Source of the DNA: Thaumasiovibrio subtropicus
GTDB lineage: Bacteria > Pseudomonadota > Gammaproteobacteria > Enterobacterales > Vibrionaceae
Reading direction: 5' to 3'
DNA: 64,000 bases
NCBI RefSeq assembly: GCF_019703835.1
Contig: NZ_AP023055.1
Span: 434,001-498,000 of the forward strand
The notes beneath the pieces were generated by a model. The model was not told the origin of the DNA and searched no databases. It saw only the letters and a program-made list of their open reading frames with translations. The translations under genes and the position numbers were made by a program. Shown here one piece after another: positions 1-8,545 of this stretch (its first letter is position 1; each line of letters starts with the position of its first letter).

Positions 1-609
1 CGCTCGTGATGTGAGAGGGTTGACGAAGATGGCTTATATGGGCTGCTTTGCCTTTTCTTTAAGGCTTTTCTTAACTAGGTTGCCTTTGTATTTGCTGGTT
101 AATAACTAGTCGTTAACAATGCATTAACTTTCAGTTTTCTGTTTTGTTACTCATGATGTGAGGTACGAGTCTATTCAGTTCTAGGGACTAATTATTTTGA
201 GTCGGTGTTTTTGAGATTGAATGGTCACCGATGGTAAATTGGCTTCATGTCAAAATCTTGGTCAAAGGTAAACGATTGCCTTTCTAATATGTGTGACTCA
301 TTACCTGTTTTGTACTGAATACTGTGGTTAAATGCAAAAGCAAACGATTGTATTTGGTTATTCGTATGTATTTGAAGCAGGCGTGTTAAACACATCGTAG
401 GTAGTAAATGAGAACATTTTGCATTTGATTGGAAATATTTTTCTGATAGGAAATTGGGTGTGTTGACTAATTAAGTAACCACGTTTCCATATTGTTATAA
501 TGTAACAATTGAATAAAAAATAAAAGCGCACTTTTTATTAGTGCGCTAATAGTAATTAATCTAAGTCGAGTGACCAAATTTAATGCGAGTAAACTAATTT
601 AGAAATAAC
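1..609. other. Non-coding stretch at window edge
   Basis: No open reading frame with a plausible start and ribosome-binding site was found on either strand. The stretch is AT-rich. The only structure seen is the terminator hairpin near its right end (510-547). It may hold the promoter region of a gene lying to the left of the window. Confidence 0.5.
510..547 (-). terminator. Rho-independent terminator of the HTH regulator gene
   Basis: An 8-bp perfect stem (AGCGCACT / AGTGCGCT, 525-532 and 540-547) has a 7-nt loop. Read on the minus strand it is followed by a T-rich tail (the A-rich run 512-525 on the plus strand). It lies about 60 nt beyond the stop codon of the minus-strand regulator at 610. 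Confidence 0.75.
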
Positions 610-1431
610 TTATGCTGTTTCTAATTGGTGTTGTTGAATTAGCCCTTTTACTTGATTTAAGAAGTCACCCGGCATCGGTTTTATTCCGTCAGAGAAACTC
701 ACTGCTTTATGCTCTCCAATGACAAATAAAATATTGCGCTGGTAATCTTTGTCAGTGTTACCCTCTTGTACATTCTGATTATGGCAGCGTAATATCTCTT
801 GTGTTACCATGGCCTCTATATTATCAACTTGGTCTTCACTCAGCATCATGCGTGAACACGCCAGCTTGGTGGACTCCTCACAGTTCATCGCTTGTTGCTT
901 GAGGATTGAGACATGCTGCTTACTGAGTTTTGAGTCATCAGACAGCTTGTAGTGGTAAGGCCCGATGAGTGAGAAACGGTTGCCTTCGTGTAACTTCATT
1001 AAACCGATCATCTCGAGAGCACGAAGAAAACGGTAGGTGGCCGCCTCGTCGAGGTCGTACCGGGCCTGTATGTCGGCTAGGTTATTGGTTTTATGCTTGA
1101 TTTCTCTATAAAAATCATAGAGTTCAGGGAACTGGAAGAAGACTTCGTCCTGAACGGCATTGAAGCAATCTTCATTGTTATGCTGAAGCTGCGACGCTAG
1201 CTTGTGTACTTCTTCAAGCGTGACATTGACTTCATTACAGTAAGTAATGAGCCTATCTAGCGTGATACTAGAGCTATGCAAATGACGCTTCAGTGTCGAC
1301 AAGGGGACGTTGATACGTTCTGCTAGGTTGTTATAGGTCAGGCCGTTCTGCTTAATGATATTTCGCAGGGCCATTAATAGATATTCCGAGTTAACTGCTC
1401 GCATTGTTTTACTCCCGATCTGACTATGCAT
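610..1431 (-). CDS. XRE-like helix-turn-helix transcriptional regulator
   Basis: A 273-residue probable DNA-binding protein. Residues ~18-75 look like a Cro/C1-type HTH: a helix around LLMALRNIIKQNGLT, then YNNLAERINVPLSTLKRHL, the usual turn and recognition helix. Residues ~110-160 (NNLADIQARYDLDEAATYRFL) look like a second, winged-helix-type element. The C-terminal 100 residues were not recognised. The first Met is at 1431; a second in-frame Met (MRAVNSEYLL) at 1404 is an equally good start. The gene diverges from the barrel/protease pair at 1808, so it may regulate that pair. A terminator follows at 510-547. The family assignment is by motif only and the effector is unknown. Confidence 0.6.
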   Translation of the reverse strand: MHSQIGSKTMRAVNSEYLLMALRNIIKQNGLTYNNLAERINVPLSTLKRHLHSSSITLDRLITYCNEVNVTLEEVHKLASQLQHNNEDCFNAVQDEVFFQFPELYDFYREIKHKTNNLADIQARYDLDEAATYRFLRALEMIGLMKLHEGNRFSLIGPYHYKLSDDSKLSKQHVSILKQQAMNCEESTKLACSRMMLSEDQVDNIEAMVTQEILRCHNQNVQEGNTDKDYQRNILFVIGEHKAVSFSDGIKPMPGDFLNQVKGLIQQHQLETA

Positions 1432-1807
1432 TCCATTGTGTATAGGAATAAAAAGCTAATGGAATCCGCAATTGTGTTTAAACGCTTTTAATTATTAATA
1501 CTTCGCTCTTCTGTCCTAGCCAGCAAACAGAGAGTTCAATCTCGAAGCACTTTTTGAACCTGAAAGTCTCATCAGGTGGTATGTTGCAATCATATTACAA
1601 AAAGAATCAAATCCCAAATGGTTTTGCTAATTTGAACATAAATTTATCAGTTCAATTCAACGGCTGAATGTTTTGTTTCCTTTTTGACCCAAAATTAAAA
1701 AGTCAAATCTACAAAGGAATAATAAATATCCATGAATGCTGATTATTATAAGGAGCTACTTTCAATTCAAGGTAGCTAAGTAATTGTAAACACAAGGAAG
1801 CGTAAAT
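1432..1807. promoter_or_regulatory. Divergent intergenic region with an inverted repeat
   Basis: This 376-bp AT-rich gap separates the minus-strand HTH gene from the plus-strand barrel gene, so it should carry promoters in both directions. Seen directly: TTGAAC (1632-1637) and GTTCAA (1650-1655) form an inverted repeat with a 12-nt spacer, and the spacer itself contains the palindrome ATAAATTTAT (1638-1647). This is a reasonable operator candidate for the neighbouring regulator. A ribosome-binding site (AAGGAAG) precedes the ATG at 1808. Confidence 0.4.
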
Positions 1808-2656
1808 ATGCCGAAATATAACTCGCTGATTTTGCTCGGTGCTGCTTTAATGTCTGCTTCTGTTATTGCAGCTGAAAATGAAAGTGGGCAATCGGAAGAA
1901 AATAAAGCAGAAGAAGTGAAAGTTTCTTCTCCATGGAGTGTGGGCCTTTCGGGCAGTTACTCTCGAAATGCCTACAAAGATTCGGCATATAATGCAAAGC
2001 GTACGTTTTCTGCAAACGTCTCTGTATCAAGGAAATTTTGGAATGATTACCGCTTCACCGTATCGGGTGGTGGCTACCGCTCACTTGATGGGGCGATCGG
2101 TTGGTACGAGACCGATATCTTTGGCACTGTGTCTAAATCAAATTTTGTAACACTTTTTGACACAATTAAATCTTCTGCGAGCCTGCGCTTTTCTTTACCT
2201 ATCTCTGAATTGTCTCGCAAAGACAAATTGCGCACGTCAGTGCGTGGTGCGATTGCTTTCCGTTATTCGCCGGAAGAAGGCTTGTTCGAAAACTTCACTC
2301 TGGGTTTGACGCCACGTGTGACAAAAAATTTCCACGAATATAAAACGGTAGGTACTCGCTCTTTAACTGAGTGGAATCTCAGTAACCTCACCTCTTTAAG
2401 TTATAGCTATGGTAAATGGTCTGCACGAATCGATTTCCTGAATAGTGCTAACTATAGCTATCAAGGCACCCGTAAGCCGCTCTCGATGACTCACACTGAG
2501 TCTATTTCATACCAAGTAACACCAAAGTTCGGTGTTAGCGCTGGTCACACCAACAGCGTGACCTTCTTCGACCGAGAGCAGGGGCCAGACCCAGTATTTG
2601 AGTTCTTTGATGAGCGAAGTTCAACGTTCTTTATCTCAGCAAACTACAACTTTTAA
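1808..2656 (+). CDS. Probable outer-membrane beta-barrel protein, unknown function
   Basis: A 282-residue protein with a clear signal peptide (MPKYNSLILLGAALMSASVIAA, cleavage near A21/A22), followed by an acidic linker (residues ~23-38). The rest shows alternating hydrophobic/polar strands rich in Tyr, Phe and Ser. It ends in a terminal Phe (ISANYNF), the usual outer-membrane assembly signal of barrels. No catalytic motif was recognised. It lies 51 bp upstream of the met-zincin lipoprotein, on the same strand with no terminator between, so the two are probably co-transcribed and may act together at the cell surface. The barrel assignment is inferred from pattern; the exact family is not recognised. 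Confidence 0.7.
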   Translation: MPKYNSLILLGAALMSASVIAAENESGQSEENKAEEVKVSSPWSVGLSGSYSRNAYKDSAYNAKRTFSANVSVSRKFWNDYRFTVSGGGYRSLDGAIGWYETDIFGTVSKSNFVTLFDTIKSSASLRFSLPISELSRKDKLRTSVRGAIAFRYSPEEGLFENFTLGLTPRVTKNFHEYKTVGTRSLTEWNLSNLTSLSYSYGKWSARIDFLNSANYSYQGTRKPLSMTHTESISYQVTPKFGVSAGHTNSVTFFDREQGPDPVFEFFDERSSTFFISANYNF

Positions 2657-2707
2657 ACCACAAAAACCACAACAAACCGGATGTGACTATTAGTTAAGGA
2701 GTAGCAC

Positions 2708-5692
2708 ATGATAACTAGAAAGCTGCCAATCGCGGCTGCTATAGGTCTGGCACTGTCAGGCTGTGGCGCCGACGATCAAGCGTATGACACGGTTTCAAAG
2801 CCTGTCGAGCAAGTATCAAAAAATAGTATTCGTACAGACAAGGTTTATCTGTATATGCCTTCTATGGCAAAAGCACCTGATTATGCGGTAAGCATGAAGC
2901 CGTTCTGGCAAGGTGAAGAGAAGCTAGTAACAGTGGCGTTTACTGAAAATGGCTTAAACGTTCGCATGCTAAATAAAGACTTCATCAGTCAAAATGATAT
3001 TGATGCGAGCCAAAAAGAAGACATAGACCGCTTTGTGGCGCGTTGGGCTGATGAGCAAACGAACCATCGTCCAGTTATCACTATTCCAGGTAAGTACGTC
3101 GACTACCAATGTAAAGAAGACTCTTGGGGTGACTGTACTAACAAAGAAGAAAAAGTAGACGAAAACGAAGTAGCATGGGAAGACCGTGGCTATTTCGTCC
3201 CTGACTACGAGAAAGTCGTTGTTCATGAGCGCACGTGGGATGACCTATTTACCTTCTCTAATGGTTGTTACAGCGTTAAAGGTAGCCCACGCCTAGCAAC
3301 TGACGCTGCAAGCGGTTGGGAAGGCTATGAGTTATCTGAGACCGGCGCACTTAACTTTGAAGTAGAACAAGACTACACCGTGAACAACTCATGGCGTTGT
3401 ATGATCGGTGCGTTGTCTCGCAACAACTTTGATATGAGCGAACTCACCTTTACGGTTTCTAAGTTCTACTCGCTAGTACCGTTAGATGAGCTTCGCAGTA
3501 AAGAGTACGACCCTGTCGTATACCGCCGTGGTGACCGTGACTCTTTCGGTTTCTTTGCGAGCACAGTTGGTCGCCCAGATGTGTCTTACACCTCAGGCAA
3601 AATGGATCAAGAGTTTGATTACCTACACCGTTTCAATCCTGATTTGCCAGCGATCGAGTACCACCTGTCGAACAGCTTTGATCTGAACGAAGAAACTAAA
3701 TTCTATAAGCAGATCACCATTGATGTTGTCAATAAGATCAACCCGCAATTGACCGCGGTTGGTATGCCACCAATTAAACTCCATGAGCCATCAGGCAAGC
3801 AATCTGGTGACTTACGTTATAACGTGGTTAACCTGATTGATGAGCCATTGGCTAACGGTCTTGCAGGTTACGGTCCTTCCGCTGTTAACCCAGTAACGGG
3901 CGAAATTGTTCACGCACACGTTAACCAATACTCTGGCGTACTCCGTGCCGGTGCAAGCTGGACATGGGAAAGCATTGTTAAAGACTACAATAACCCTGGT
4001 CGTGTTGATCCATTAGTAAAACCAGTTGTTGAGGAAGCCCCAACGGCAGACGTTCCTGCTGACGCTGAAACTAAATCCCTTGCTGTTGCTTCACAAGATG
4101 CTTCAACTGTGCTTGAGAGTGCTTACTTAGACCAAGAGATTGCATCACTTTATAACGAAGCGACACCTGAAGGTTTCGAGTCTTTAGAAGAAGCCGTTCT
4201 TCGTTACAATGAAGTGATGTCAAACAGCGAAGATTACTCAAACGTTGAAGAGTTCTTTATTGATGAAGAGCTAGAAGCACGTTTTTGGTCTGAGAACAAC
4301 ATGTTCCCAATCACGGCTCTTCGTGCAGGCGCGACGCTTAAAACGCTACCAACTGAAATTGGTGGTATGACGTTTGATTGGATGAACCCTGTACTGTGGG
4401 AAAACCCAGAGCAAGCGGGCACTGCAGAAGGTCGATTGAAGCGTTGGAAAGACCTAGACAAGCGCACACAAGCGGATATCAGCTTATTCTTGTCAGGTGT
4501 TTTCTATGCGAAAACATTAGTCCACGAGTTTGGTCATAACTTTGGTCTTCGCCACAACTTCAAAGGTAGTAACGATTACGAGAACTACTTCACTGAGTCT
4601 GAGTTGGCGACACATGGTCTGAAAATGGTACCTGGCTACTCTTCGATCATGGATTACAACCCTTCAATGCTAAATGCGTTGCCTGTATTTGGTCCATATG
4701 ACCTAGCAGCACTGCGCTTTGGCTACAGCCGTCAGGTAGAAGCGGATGTCACGTCTCGCGAAGATGGTACGATTGCTGAATCTGAGTTCGTCAGCGTTAA
4801 GCACCTTGATGAGCAGTTGTTGGATGCGGTTCTAGACCCATATGCAGATTTCCCTGTGCCAACTTATGACGGTGTTATTAAAGGGCTGACAGCATCAGTG
4901 CAGAACTTTAATCCAGAAGCGTCATCAGCGGATACGCCAGAAGCGAAATTCTCTGATATCAACATCCGTGATTTCAAATACTGTACCGATGGTAACGTAT
5001 CACTAAATAACGACTGTAATCGTCACGATGAAGGCCGTAACCGCTCTGAAATCATGGCTTACAATCTAGAGTCATACAACGACTGGTACTACACGCGTAC
5101 TATTCGCGGTGACCGTGCAACATTTACTGAATCAACGTTATCACGTTATGCATTAAGCCGTATTAGCTTCTTTATGCGTCTACGTGACTCCATTCAGGAT
5201 TACGAGGACTTCCGTGGGCCTGTTGGTCGTGCATTTGGTTTAGATAACTTCTCAGACTATGACATGATGAATGTGTCGGCGAGTGACTCTTGGATTTGTA
5301 ACACTGAGAATCCATACTTTGCTGAACATACTTTTGATTATGACTTCTTCTGTGGTGCTGCGAAATCAGTTAGTCAGCTAACAAGCCAGCTTTACTCTGT
5401 ATTAACTACACCTGATCACACTTGTGAAGTGACTGATGCAGACGATAAAGTCAGCTATGTAAACCTCTACGACTTGATTGATGATTTCCGTAACCGTAGT
5501 TACTTCGAAATGAATCATGTGCCAGAGTCTTGTTTTGATGAGAGTGTTGTAAAACTGCTGGATTCAAAAGGTCAAACTGTGATAGCTGAAGCGGGTAAAT
5601 ACCTCAACAGTGGCAGTGCGCCAGTACCAGCACCTGAGAACCAATACTCATATATGGTCTTCCCTCTATTGGCAAGATACCAATGTCGATAA
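2708..5692 (+). CDS. Zinc metalloprotease (met-zincin) lipoprotein, 3' end displaced by an IS element
   Basis: A large secreted metalloprotease. The N-terminus is a lipoprotein signal (lipobox LSGC, Cys near residue 19). The extended zinc site HEFGHNFGLRH lies at residues 606-616 (His606, Glu607, His610, His616) and is followed about 40 residues on by a Met-turn (SIMDYN), as in the DUF4953/met-zincin group. RBS AAGGAG lies just before the ATG. Native coding sequence ends near codon 982 (5653). From there the frame runs into an IS110-family element, adds about 12 foreign residues and stops at 5692. The missing 270 residues continue in frame at 7012-7824; the joined protein would be about 1252 residues. 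The catalytic centre lies wholly in this 5' part, so a truncated product could still fold or act, but loss of the C-terminus may inactivate it. Confidence 0.85.
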   Translation: MITRKLPIAAAIGLALSGCGADDQAYDTVSKPVEQVSKNSIRTDKVYLYMPSMAKAPDYAVSMKPFWQGEEKLVTVAFTENGLNVRMLNKDFISQNDIDASQKEDIDRFVARWADEQTNHRPVITIPGKYVDYQCKEDSWGDCTNKEEKVDENEVAWEDRGYFVPDYEKVVVHERTWDDLFTFSNGCYSVKGSPRLATDAASGWEGYELSETGALNFEVEQDYTVNNSWRCMIGALSRNNFDMSELTFTVSKFYSLVPLDELRSKEYDPVVYRRGDRDSFGFFASTVGRPDVSYTSGKMDQEFDYLHRFNPDLPAIEYHLSNSFDLNEETKFYKQITIDVVNKINPQLTAVGMPPIKLHEPSGKQSGDLRYNVVNLIDEPLANGLAGYGPSAVNPVTGEIVHAHVNQYSGVLRAGASWTWESIVKDYNNPGRVDPLVKPVVEEAPTADVPADAETKSLAVASQDASTVLESAYLDQEIASLYNEATPEGFESLEEAVLRYNEVMSNSEDYSNVEEFFIDEELEARFWSENNMFPITALRAGATLKTLPTEIGGMTFDWMNPVLWENPEQAGTAEGRLKRWKDLDKRTQADISLFLSGVFYAKTLVHEFGHNFGLRHNFKGSNDYENYFTESELATHGLKMVPGYSSIMDYNPSMLNALPVFGPYDLAALRFGYSRQVEADVTSREDGTIAESEFVSVKHLDEQLLDAVLDPYADFPVPTYDGVIKGLTASVQNFNPEASSADTPEAKFSDINIRDFKYCTDGNVSLNNDCNRHDEGRNRSEIMAYNLESYNDWYYTRTIRGDRATFTESTLSRYALSRISFFMRLRDSIQDYEDFRGPVGRAFGLDNFSDYDMMNVSASDSWICNTENPYFAEHTFDYDFFCGAAKSVSQLTSQLYSVLTTPDHTCEVTDADDKVSYVNLYDLIDDFRNRSYFEMNHVPESCFDESVVKLLDSKGQTVIAEAGKYLNSGSAPVPAPENQYSYMVFPLLARYQCR

Positions 5693-5906
5693 AAGGGACA
5701 GGTTGCTTTCATATATCCGGCCTATGCGTGAAGCTCGTGTGGCTTCTGGCCTTGATGACACTTCGCGCATATAGCCCTTATCAAATTAACGGTTTTGGTA
5801 AACCTTTGAGTATATCAGGGTCCCTATATGCTGGTCTTACCTGTTTTTCATCTAAACTGCTATCTACGCAATATCTGGTGTGTGACGCTTTAGTTAAATC
5901 TTTCTG
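5657..5906 (-). ncRNA. Candidate bridge RNA / seekRNA region of the IS110-family element
   Basis: IS110-family elements encode a structured guide RNA in their non-coding end; in the IS1111 subgroup it lies downstream of the transposase. This 250-bp interval is the only sizeable non-coding part of the element and sits in that position. Local inverted repeats are visible (for example ATTGG/CCAAT at 5668-5684). The octamer TCATATAT occurs inside at 5709-5716 and also at the target junction (5649-5656), which could be a guide-target match. The octamer is short and AT-rich, so chance is possible. The RNA ends are not defined by the sequence. Confidence 0.45.
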
Positions 5907-6931
5907 TTAAACCGCCGCTGGCGCTTTATAGCTTTCTCCTCGACAGATAATGACCCACGCGATACGGATTATCTTATTCGCCAGCGCCACCACAGCCTTG
6001 TTAAAACCTCGCCTTTCAACCAGCCGCAATATCCATTGACTAAGCCTGTCTGTTTTGCCATCGGCTCGACTCACAACCGCTCTTGCACCATGAACCACGA
6101 ATGACCTTAACTGCTGATTCCCTCGCTTTGTAATGCCAAGCAATACCTCTCGACCTCCCGTGCTAAATTGCTTGGGCACTAAACCTAAGGCTGCTGACGC
6201 ATCACGCCCTCGTTTAAATTGCTCACCACTTCCCATCCAGGCTCTTAAGGAAAAACTCACCACGGGACCAATACCTGGCACTTTTATCAAACGCTGACAA
6301 ACGTCTTTTTGCTTCACTTTTTCGGCCAACCTTTCGTCGTACCACTGTAGCTCTTCGTCAAGCCTTTCGAGTTGTGTGTATTGCCTGAATAAAAGCGCTC
6401 GAAATTCGTCGGTTAAGCCGTTCTCAACATCTTCTAGAATAAAAGGCAGCGATTTACGCAATACCTGACTTCCTCTCGCCAGCACTACCCCATACTCCGC
6501 CAGCAACCCTCTCACATGATTGATTAAGCGCTTTCTGTCACTACTCACGTGTTGACGCATGAGCAAAAAAGTTTGGTCGTCTTGCTGCGCTAGGGATTTG
6601 ACCGCAACGGGGCGAATCGCACCGTGCTGACACGCTTCTGCGATGGCCTTTGCATCGTTATAGTCATTCTTTTGGCCTCGTAAATAGCCTTTCACATGCT
6701 GAGCGGGAAGTAATACAACAGAGTGCCCTAGCTGGCCTATTTTTCGTCCCCAGTAATGCGCTGTACCGCATGCTTCCATCGCAATGACACAAGTCTCTAG
6801 CTTCGAGAGATAGCCAATGAGCTGTTGTCGATTTAATTTCTTTCTCTCAACTTGCTTACCCTGTTTGTCCAACATGATGAAGTAAAAGTATTCTTTGCTA
6901 AATCGATACCAATGGTTTTACACTTATTCAT
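5907..6931 (-). pseudogene. IS110/IS1111-family transposase, frameshifted
   Basis: DEDD-type transposase with a C-terminal serine domain. The start is ATG at 6931 (MNKCKTIGIDLAKNTF), which carries the first catalytic Asp (GIDLAKN). After ACT-TTT the frame is lost. One extra T in the TTTT run (AAAA at 6884-6887 on the plus strand), or a -1 slip there, would continue as YFIMLDKQGKQVERKKL into the 322-residue open frame that ends at 5907. That frame has QKNDYNDAKAIAEA in the RuvC-like domain and, in the Transposase_20 domain, IKVPGIGPVVS and SAALGLVPKQFSTGG, which holds the presumed nucleophilic Ser. Without the first segment the protein lacks a catalytic Asp. It is either a pseudogene, a sequencing indel or a frameshift-expressed gene. 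Confidence 0.85.
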
Positions 6932-7013
6932 GGTCTTCCCTCGTTTTTAGATAGGCGATTTATCAACGCTATCTTGGCACATTGCGATGCCGATTAGTGC
7001 GAGGGAAGACCAT
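6930..7013. repeat. 14-bp inverted repeats at the right end of the IS110-family element
   Basis: ATGGTCTTCCCTCG (6930-6943) and its exact inverted copy (7000-7013) bracket 56 bp. The inner copy overlaps the transposase start codon (6931-6929). A third copy of the first 12 bases, in the same orientation as the inner one, marks the left end of the element (5654-5665). The segment probably contains the transposase promoter. Confidence 0.7.
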
Positions 7014-7824
7014 TACATCAAACGTTATTGACTTCTTAGGCCACTGGCCTGACAAACTCGCTGCTATTACAACGCTAGTTGACCGTGATGGTTTCCGTGC
7101 GACAACAGACCGCACGACTAAAGCCCTAATCGATATCCCATGGCGTCGTGGTGTAGTAGAAAATGGCGAAACTAAGTTCTATTTCTACGACCGTAGCATA
7201 TTGCTGTTCAACTCAATCCTACTGGGTGCAGATGGTTACACGGCTAACTTCAAAGACGAAAGCGGCAAGTTCCGTGCGCCAAAAGGTGACTTCAATGCTT
7301 GGTCTTGGGATGTGATGGTTGAACCAATGCCGTACTGGGGTAGTTCAGCTGTACGTAACTACTACGGCCTACCGTTTACAAAAGAAGTACCGCTAAACCA
7401 AGCAATCTTGATGGCAGTAATGAAGCAAACCGTGGGTGATTACGTGACGGAAGAAGATATCATTCTTGCACGTAAGATCAGTGTTCGTAACGACATTGCT
7501 AGCCACCAAGAGTACAAAACCTTTACCCGTAAGGATAATGGTGTGGCTTACATGGACGTTTATGCAACTCGCGAAAATGACTATGCATGGCGTATGATTT
7601 CACTTATCGAAGATTACGATGCGTTGAACAAAGCCATTGCAGAAGGTGTGACTGACTTTAGCACGCTTGAACTGAACGGTCTTACGGCTGAAGAGTTCCA
7701 AGATCCTGAAATCAAGAAAGACCTAGATGAGCGTTACGCACATTACACGCAGAGCTTGAACAAAATGCCAGTATTCAACAACTACTACAACGTTAATCTG
7801 AACATTAGCCTAAGCTTACGTTAG
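7012..7824 (+). pseudogene. 3' fragment of the interrupted met-zincin protease gene
   Basis: Codes for the last 270 residues of the protease begun at 2708, starting ITSNVIDFLGHW. The open frame runs back through the IS end to a TTG at 6982 (residues such as RCRLVRGKT are IS-derived), but there is no credible ribosome-binding site. Base composition and codon style match the 5' part. This part contains no zinc ligands; it looks like the mainly helical C-terminal region of the family. It ends 31 bp before a strong terminator. It is probably untranslated unless the element excises. Confidence 0.85.
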
Positions 7825-7855
7825 TCGTTCATACGTACTGTCGAGACCTAAACCA

Positions 7856-7887
7856 AAAACCGCTTTCGTGAGAAAGCGGTTTTTTTT
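7856..7887 (+). terminator. Rho-independent terminator after the protease gene
   Basis: A long perfect stem (AAAACCGCTTTC / GAAAGCGGTTTT) with a GTGA loop is followed by a T-run. It is placed 31 bp after the protease stop at 7824. Confidence 0.9.
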
Positions 7888-7922
7888 GTGCGCTGGATAA
7901 GTGATGAACTCGGTTACTGAGA

Positions 7923-8360
7923 TCAATCTACTTCGAGAGGAATACAGGCTTCAACAAAGGCCTTAGGCACATCACACACTGATTGATTGTGATAGTCAAA
8001 GAACACCAGACCATTCATTGCCTTTGCAATGGTGTAGCCTTTGTCAGCGTGGTAAAGGTGAAAGTAGAGCGAGCAACTGTGTTCGGTAAAGTCATCGGCA
8101 TAAACTTCAAGGCTGATCGGTTCGCCGTAGAAGGCTTGGTTTTCAAACCTTGCCGCAGAATCGCCAAGAATAATGGCTTTGCCATCCACATCAGCTTCAC
8201 TAAAGCCACGTGAGTAGAGAAACTGTACACGTGCTTCGTTAACAAAACCCCAAATGGCATCATTGGATAGGTGATTTGCATAGTTCACATCTGAGATCCG
8301 GACTCGCATTTCCGTCTCATAAAGCGGTGAATCGGGCAGGTCGATATTAATACGGCTCAT
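7923..8360 (-). CDS. Acyl-CoA thioesterase family protein (hotdog fold)
   Basis: 145 residues, the usual size of a 4HBT/YbgC-like hotdog thioesterase. The N-terminal strand ETEMRVRISDVNYANHLSNDAIWGFVNEAR has the family pattern in which an Asp (DVNYANH) begins the active-site loop and helix. A later beta-strand, FHLYHADKGYTIAKAMNGLVFFDY, is also typical. Such enzymes hydrolyse acyl-CoA thioesters in the cytoplasm; the substrate cannot be told from sequence. RBS AAGGAAC lies upstream of the ATG. It is convergent with the protease gene and downstream of the tyrosine-degradation operon on the same strand, but separated by about 80 bp from the small ORF there. Confidence 0.75.
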   Translation of the reverse strand: MSRINIDLPDSPLYETEMRVRISDVNYANHLSNDAIWGFVNEARVQFLYSRGFSEADVDGKAIILGDSAARFENQAFYGEPISLEVYADDFTEHSCSLYFHLYHADKGYTIAKAMNGLVFFDYHNQSVCDVPKAFVEACIPLEVD

Positions 8361-8440
8361 GAACGTTCCTTGTTGTTCCTTTGTTTAACATGTTAGCCAT
8401 TCGTCGAGTGGCGAATATATACTCAAGCCTGTTAAGAGGA

Positions 8441-8545
8441 CTAGAGCAGATAACCTTCTGAAGTATAGGCACTAAATATTTCCTCTTCGATAAATTCTTT
8501 ACTCTCGGCGCTGAAATATTGCTCTGCCTCTAACTTTTTAGTCAT
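8441..8545 (-). CDS. Small ORF (34 aa) translationally coupled to aacS
   Basis: A 34-codon frame starting MTKKLEAEQYFSAESK and ending in TAG at 8441. Its ATG overlaps the TGA stop of the acetoacetyl-CoA synthetase gene (ATGA), the usual geometry of translational coupling. The predicted peptide is acidic and looks helical, with no signal peptide or membrane segment. I do not recognise it. It may be a small real protein at the end of the operon, a truncated remnant, or chance. Confidence 0.35.
   Translation of the reverse strand: MTKKLEAEQYFSAESKEFIEEEIFSAYTSEGYLL

Larger units (their letters stand above)
5655..7012 (-). mobile_element. IS110-family (IS1111-type) insertion sequence in the protease gene
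   Basis: About 1358 bp. It is bounded by ATGGTCTTCCCT (5654-5665) and its inverted copy AGGGAAGACCAT (7002-7013). It encodes one IS110-family transposase on the minus strand. Deleting 5655-7012 rejoins the host reading frame exactly (TAT-ATT-ACA-TCA), which fixes the boundaries to within a base or two. No target duplication beyond one or two shared bases is visible, as is usual for the family. The long non-coding part (~250 bp) lies downstream of the transposase gene and only ~80 bp lies upstream. Together with the inverted repeats, this fits the IS1111 subgroup. The transposase is frameshifted, so the copy may be dead. Confidence 0.88.

Noticed and set aside
5683..5910. 75-codon plus-strand frame inside the IS110-family element
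   Set aside because: It lies in the non-coding end where the guide RNA is expected and has no protein-like composition.
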